64,000 nt of DNA from Pseudomonas sp. Bc-h (GTDB lineage Bacteria > Pseudomonadota > Gammaproteobacteria > Pseudomonadales > Pseudomonadaceae): NCBI RefSeq assembly GCF_002080045.1, contig NZ_MUIN01000003.1, positions 401,550-465,549 of the forward strand. The letters run 5' to 3'. Positions 59,946 to 64,000 of the stretch are shown piece after piece; positions within the stretch are counted from its first letter, which is position 1, and each line of letters opens with the position of its first letter. The notes under the pieces are model-generated. The model was not told the origin of the DNA and made no database searches. It saw only the letters and a program-made list of their open reading frames with translations. A program made the position numbers and the translations under genes.

Positions 59946-61139
59946 ATGACAGGCCCCCTGAACGGTGTGCGCGTGATTGAAATCGGCACACTGATCGCAG
60001 CGCCCTTTGCCGCACGCCTGATGGGCGAGTTCGGCGCCGAGGTGATCAAGATCGAATCGATGGGGCAGGGAGATCCTCTTCGTAAATGGCGAAAGCTGCA
60101 CGAAGGCACCTCGCTGTGGTGGTATCTGCAGTCGCGCAACAAGAAGTCCCTCTCGCTCAACCTCAAATCCCCCGAAGGCATCGAGATCATCAAACGTCTG
60201 GCCGAAAGCGCCGACGTGCTGATCGAAAACCTGCGCCCCGGCGCGCTGGAAAAACTCGGTCTTGGCTGGGACGTTCTGCATGCCCTGAACCCCAAGCTGA
60301 CGCTGGTGCGTATTTCCGGCTACGGCCAGTCCGGGCCTTATCGCGATCGTCCCGGTTTCGGCGCCATCGGCGAGGCCATGGGCGGCATCCGCTACACCAC
60401 TGGCACTCCCGGTTCGCCTCCGGCCCGAGTGGGCGTCAGCCTCGGTGATTCGCTGGCATCGATGCACGCCGTCATGGGCGCATTGATGTCCTTGCTCCGT
60501 GTGAAGACCGGGCAGGGCGATGGCCAGATCGTCGACGTCTCGCTGGTCGAAAGCGTGTTCAACCTCATGGAAAGCCTGGTCCCCGAATACGACATGCTCG
60601 GCCATGTTCGCGAGCGCAGCGGCGGTGCCTTGCCGGGCATCGCGCCTTCCAACACTTACCCGACCGCCGATGGCGCGTACGTGGTGATCGCGGGTAATAG
60701 CGACCCGATCTTCAAACGCCTGATGCAGACCATTGGCCGCCCGGATCTGGGCGAAGCCCCTGAGTTTGCGCAAAACGACGGCCGCGCCGCCCAAAGCGAA
60801 ATGCTCGACGCGACGATCAGTGCCTGGTCGTCCAGCTTGCCAATCGATGACGTACTGCAAGCGCTGGAACAGGCTGAAGTCCCGGCGGGCCGCATTTACA
60901 ACGTTGCCGATATCGTCGCCGATCCGCACTATCAGGCCCGCGAGATGATCCTCGACGCGCAACTGCCTGGCGGTACGAACGTGAAGATGCCAGGCATCGT
61001 GCCCAAGCTTTCCGAAACACCGGGCTCGGTGAACTGGCAGGGTCCTGCGCTGGGCCAGCACACCGACAGCGTACTCGGCGATCTGGGCCTGACCGCCGCC
61101 GATATCGCCCAACTCAAAACCGATGGGGTGGTGCAATGA
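59946..61139 (+). CDS. CaiB/BaiF-family (class III) CoA-transferase
   Basis: A 397-residue family III CoA-transferase. GVRVIEIGTLIAAPFAARLMGEFGAEVIKIE is the conserved N-terminus, SGYGQSGPYRDRPGFGAIGEAMGG follows near 124-147, and the catalytic Asp168 lies in SLGDSLAS, equivalent to Asp169 of formyl-CoA transferase. It moves CoA between carboxylic acids, often from succinyl-CoA. Human SUGCT of this family accepts glutarate and 3-hydroxy-3-methylglutarate. The stop overlaps the next gene, an HMG-CoA-lyase-like enzyme, by four bases. Confidence 0.92.
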   Translation: MTGPLNGVRVIEIGTLIAAPFAARLMGEFGAEVIKIESMGQGDPLRKWRKLHEGTSLWWYLQSRNKKSLSLNLKSPEGIEIIKRLAESADVLIENLRPGALEKLGLGWDVLHALNPKLTLVRISGYGQSGPYRDRPGFGAIGEAMGGIRYTTGTPGSPPARVGVSLGDSLASMHAVMGALMSLLRVKTGQGDGQIVDVSLVESVFNLMESLVPEYDMLGHVRERSGGALPGIAPSNTYPTADGAYVVIAGNSDPIFKRLMQTIGRPDLGEAPEFAQNDGRAAQSEMLDATISAWSSSLPIDDVLQALEQAEVPAGRIYNVADIVADPHYQAREMILDAQLPGGTNVKMPGIVPKLSETPGSVNWQGPALGQHTDSVLGDLGLTAADIAQLKTDGVVQ

Positions 61140-62074
61140 TTACTGACTTTTCCGAGCGCCTGATCGTTCAGGAAGTCTCGCCGCGCGACGGGCTTCAAAT
61201 CGAACCGACCTGGGTCGAAACTGCCGACAAGATCGCGCTGATCGACCAGCTTTCTCTCGCCGGTTTCAGCCGCATCGAAGCCGGTTCTTTTGTCTCTCCC
61301 AAGGCTATTCCGGCGCTGCGTGATGGCGATGAAGTGTTTCGCGGCATTCAGCGTCATGCGGGTGTGATCTATGTGGCGCTGATACCCAATCTCAAGGGCG
61401 CTCAGCGAGCCATCGATGCAGGCGCCGACGAATTGAATCTGGTGATGTCCGCCAGCCAGACTCACAACCTTGCAAACATGCGCATGCGTTGTGAGCAATC
61501 GCTCAATGCGTTCGCCGATGTGGTGTCGTTCGCGTCTGACAGCGCGGTGCGCCTCAACGGCTCCATCGCCACCACGTTTGGTTGTCCGTTTGAAGGCAAG
61601 ATCGATGAAGACCGAGTGCTGCAGATCGTCGATGCGTATCTGGAGCTGGGCATGAAGGGCATATCACTGGCCGACACAACCGGCATGGCCAACCCGCGAC
61701 AGGTGCATCGGCTGGTGCAACGCGTGCTGACCCGCATCCCGGCGTCGGCCCTGACCCTGCATTTCCACAACACCCGCGGCCTTGGACTGAGCAACGTGCT
61801 GGCGGCTTACGAGGCGGGCGCGCGCCGCTTCGATGCCTCGCTCGGCGGCCTTGGCGGATGCCCGTTCGCGCCGGGGGCATCAGGAAATATCTGCACCGAA
61901 GACCTGGTGAACATGTGCGAAGAAATGGGCATCGATACCGGGATCGACCTGCCGCATCTGCTGACGATGTCCCGTCGACTGCCTGCGCTGCTGGGCCATG
62001 AAATGCCGGGGCAAGTCGCCAAGGCCGGACGCAACTGCGACCTGCATCCCGCGCCGGAGAACCTGCCGGCCTGA
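61136..62074 (+). CDS. Hydroxymethylglutaryl-CoA lyase-like enzyme
   Basis: A 312-residue HMGL-type TIM-barrel lyase. Catalytic residues seen: Arg17-Asp18 (SPRDGLQ), Glu48 (IEAGSFVSPK), His209 and His211 (LHFHNT), Cys242 and Asn251 (GGCPFAPGASGN). This matches HMG-CoA lyase, which splits HMG-CoA into acetyl-CoA and acetoacetate. It is co-translated with the CoA-transferase. Pseudomonads usually have another copy with leucine-degradation genes; here no liu gene is present, so a distinct 3-hydroxy-acyl-CoA substrate is possible. Confidence 0.92.
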   Translation: MITDFSERLIVQEVSPRDGLQIEPTWVETADKIALIDQLSLAGFSRIEAGSFVSPKAIPALRDGDEVFRGIQRHAGVIYVALIPNLKGAQRAIDAGADELNLVMSASQTHNLANMRMRCEQSLNAFADVVSFASDSAVRLNGSIATTFGCPFEGKIDEDRVLQIVDAYLELGMKGISLADTTGMANPRQVHRLVQRVLTRIPASALTLHFHNTRGLGLSNVLAAYEAGARRFDASLGGLGGCPFAPGASGNICTEDLVNMCEEMGIDTGIDLPHLLTMSRRLPALLGHEMPGQVAKAGRNCDLHPAPENLPA

Positions 62075-62112
62075 ATCCTGAGCCGACACAATTTTTGAGG
62101 CGACACAAAACC

Positions 62113-62199
62113 TGTGGGAGGGAGGTTGCTCGCGATGCGTTCTATCAATGACGAAATCATTGATGACGCCGCGCATACGAGACCAAGCCCCTCCCACGA
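62113..62199. repeat. REPIN (family B) between the lyase and MFS genes
   Basis: TGTGGGAGGGAGGTTGCTCG with CGA on the left, mirrored imperfectly by ACGAGACCAAGCCCCTCCCACG on the right. A further dyad, TCAATGA/TCATTGA, lies inside. It lies within the operon, before the transporter. Confidence 0.7.
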
Positions 62200-62285
62200 A
62201 CCGTACGAACACGCCACCCCGGGTGTTCGTCCAGACAACAAAAACAATAGGGCTCCCTTTGGGAAGTCCAACTGGAGTGACCGCA

Positions 62286-63623
62286 ATGACAATCTCTGTT
62301 CTGACCCCGAACAGCAGCCTCGCCGAGGTTGTAAGCGCCGAAAAAGCGCTGATCCGCAAAGTCGCCTGGCGCCTGATGCCGCTGATCATGGTCTGCTATC
62401 TGTTCGCCTTCTTCGACCGTATCAACATCAGCTTCGCCAAGTTCCAGCTGCAAACCGACCTGAGCCTGAGCGACACCGCCTACGGCCTCGGCGCCAGCCT
62501 GTTCGTCATCGGCTACGTGCTGTTCGAAGTGCCGAGCAACATCATGCTGTACAAGGTCGGCGCCCGCCGCTGGATCGCCCGCATCATGATTTCCTGGGGC
62601 ATCGCCACGGCCCTCATGGTCTTCGTCAACGCCGAATGGCAGTTCTACGTGCTGCGTTTCATCATCGGCGCAATGGAAGCCGGCTTCGCACCTGGCGTGC
62701 TGTTCTATCTGACGCTGTGGTTCCCGCAAACCTACCGCGGTCGCATCACCTCCACGCTGTTCCTGGCGTCGGCATTCGCCGGTCTGCTCGGCGCGCCCAT
62801 CTCCGGGCTGGTGCTCGGCGGCATGGATGGCGTGATGCACATGCGCGGGTGGCACTGGCTGTTTCTGCTCGGCGGCCTGCCGTGCATCGCTTTGGGTTTC
62901 GCCGTCCTGAAACTGCTCAAAGATCGCGTCGCCGACGCCCATTGGCTGACCGATGACGAGAAGACCTACCTCTCCAGTCGCATCGCCCACCACGAACCGA
63001 ACAAACACGGCGGCTCGCTGCTCACCGCCCTGAAAATGCCAGGCTTCCTGATGCTCGGCCTGATCTACTTCCTGATCCAGGTCGCGTCCTACGGCCTCAA
63101 CTTCTGGGCACCACAACTGATTCGCAGCGCAGGCGTCGAAAGCCCGGTCATCATCGGCCTGCTCACCGCCATTCCGTACATCTGCGGCGCCATCAGCATG
63201 GTCGTCGTCGGCCGTCTCTCCGACGCCAGCGGCGAGCGTCGCAAATTCGTCTGCGGCCTCGTCGTCCTCGGCGCCATCGGCTTCTTCAGCGCCGGCATAT
63301 TCGCCCAACACACCAGCATGCTCATCGTCTCCCTGGCCATGCTCGGCGGTGGCATCGTCGCCTCCATCCCGGCGTTCTGGACCCTGCCACCCAAACTCCT
63401 CGCCGGCGCTGGCGCGGGTGCCGCAGGGGGTATCGCCCTCATCAACACCCTCGGCCAGTTCGGCGGCATCGTCAGCCCCGTGATGGTCGGCCACATCAAA
63501 GACATCACCGGCAGCACCACACCCGCGCTGTACGTGATTGGCGTGACCAGCGTGATTGCAGCGGGGTTGCTGATGTGGGGTTTGCCGCAGAAGTTGCGGA
63601 CGTTGGATAAGAGCGAGGGCTAG
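62286..63623 (+). CDS. MFS transporter, anion:cation symporter type
   Basis: A 445-residue, 12-helix permease. It opens RLMPLIMVCYLFAFFDRINISFA, typical of the ACS family (phthalate, tartrate, galactonate and hexuronate carriers), with GYVLFEVPSNIML and a second half beginning GLIYFLIQVASYGLNFWAP. ATG 62286 has GGAG eight bases upstream. It is the last gene of the LysR-CaiB-HMGL group and presumably imports the organic acid the enzymes use. Confidence 0.9.
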   Translation: MTISVLTPNSSLAEVVSAEKALIRKVAWRLMPLIMVCYLFAFFDRINISFAKFQLQTDLSLSDTAYGLGASLFVIGYVLFEVPSNIMLYKVGARRWIARIMISWGIATALMVFVNAEWQFYVLRFIIGAMEAGFAPGVLFYLTLWFPQTYRGRITSTLFLASAFAGLLGAPISGLVLGGMDGVMHMRGWHWLFLLGGLPCIALGFAVLKLLKDRVADAHWLTDDEKTYLSSRIAHHEPNKHGGSLLTALKMPGFLMLGLIYFLIQVASYGLNFWAPQLIRSAGVESPVIIGLLTAIPYICGAISMVVVGRLSDASGERRKFVCGLVVLGAIGFFSAGIFAQHTSMLIVSLAMLGGGIVASIPAFWTLPPKLLAGAGAGAAGGIALINTLGQFGGIVSPVMVGHIKDITGSTTPALYVIGVTSVIAAGLLMWGLPQKLRTLDKSEG

Positions 63624-63645
63624 GGGATTTACTCAATCCCCCGTA

Positions 63646-63700
63646 TCAACTCGGCTTGCCGGCGGTGGCGTATTCAAAACCGCTGCCGGCAAACCTGCCA
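63646..63700. repeat. REPIN (family A), shortened, after the MFS gene
   Basis: CAACTCGGCTTGCCGGCGGT is followed by the mirrored ACCGCTGCCGGCAAACCTG. The GTAG heads are lost. It lies between convergent genes. Confidence 0.75.
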
Positions 63701-63716
63701 GATACGAACCATTGTG

Positions 63717-64000
63717 CTACGCGCTCCGCACCTCTCCCGAAGCATCCCCCAACCCCGCAATCGAAGCCTCCACCAAAGCTCGCGCCGCTTCGATCTGATG
63801 CACCACCGACCTCGCCAATGGCCGAAATTCTGCTGAAGTGTTGTCGGCGGATTCATAAGCCGTGGCTGCTGCGCACGACAGGTATTCAGAGACCAGGACG
63901 AGAGCGTCTTCGACTTTGATGCCGGACTGGACGGTGAACAGGCTTTGGTTGCCGCAGTTGGCGCCGAAAGGGATGGATTGGGTGACGGGGGGGTTGGGTG
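63717..64000 (-). CDS. DUF3077-family protein, 3' part
   Basis: The frame is open from the window edge down to TAG at 63717 and encodes 94 C-terminal residues. The core FGANCGNQSLFTVQSGIKVE, then DALVLVSEYLSCAAATAYES, is characteristic of DUF3077 proteins, small cytoplasmic proteins common and multicopy in Pseudomonas. The start lies beyond the window. Function unknown. Confidence 0.82.
   Translation of the reverse strand, partial: PNPPVTQSIPFGANCGNQSLFTVQSGIKVEDALVLVSEYLSCAAATAYESADNTSAEFRPLARSVVHQIEAARALVEASIAGLGDASGEVRSA

Noticed and set aside
62157..63494. 445-residue open frame antisense to the MFS gene
   Set aside because: Almost entirely Asp/Glu/Ala/His, the mirror of a hydrophobic coding strand.
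63656..63919. 87-residue plus-strand frame at the right end
   Set aside because: Pro/Arg/Thr-rich shadow of the minus-strand DUF3077 gene, which has a clear family match.

Overview
The window is about 60% G+C chromosomal DNA from a fluorescent-type Pseudomonas. The evidence is the gene families (AmgRS/OmpR-EnvZ, Tex, RmlBACD-DctBD, AguBA, OprD-family porin, DUF2388, DUF3077), the close match to known Pseudomonas proteins, and a gene order from gcvP to rmlB that largely follows, in reverse, what I recall of the P. aeruginosa PAO1 order around PA5213 to PA5161. REPIN-type repeats, which are common in fluorescent pseudomonads, punctuate the intergenic spaces. I cannot name the species. I see no tRNA, rRNA, insertion sequence, prophage or CRISPR array.

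Left part (1-27.6 kb), mostly housekeeping: the 3' end of gcvP, two small exported proteins, an SPFH/NfeD membrane pair, a LysR regulator divergent from L-idonate/gluconate dehydrogenases (idnO-idnD), a lone GspE-type ATPase, an Lrp regulator divergent from a small ACT-like protein, a CYTH-CHAD protein, argE and argA, gshA, tex with a thioesterase, ompR-envZ, rimB-rimK, hslR, a PAP2 phosphatase, hslO and pckA.

Middle part (27.6-47.6 kb): a DUF1493 protein, two unrecognised envelope proteins, a RecQ-like helicase with a thioesterase, a glycine-zipper protein, a LysR-FdhD-YdeP oxidoreductase group, the BON-LysM protein Kbp, yrfG divergent from nudE-cysQ, then on the minus strand the tightly overlapping dTDP-L-rhamnose genes rmlB-A-C-D followed by dctB-dctD and a thioesterase.

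Right part (47.8-64 kb), more accessory: a three-domain kinase/M23-like/PLP-enzyme fusion next to the agmatine genes aguB-aguA, a small unknown protein, an OprD-family porin, an AraC regulator with an XapX protein and an MDR oxidoreductase, a lone solute-binding protein, and a LysR, CaiB-type CoA-transferase, HMG-CoA-lyase-like, MFS cluster that reads as a compact uptake, CoA-activation and cleavage route for a 3-hydroxy-3-methylglutarate-like acid. The window ends inside a DUF3077 gene.

The observations I rate highest are: a mini-ORF rich in arginine CGA codons with a strong Shine-Dalgarno site upstream of argA; the putative HMG-type acid catabolic cassette; the kinase/phospho-lyase fusion beside aguBA; an orphan AlgU-type promoter running straight into a terminator; a 32-bp near-perfect inverted repeat before the AraC gene; and REP elements that coincide with the ends of two genes.
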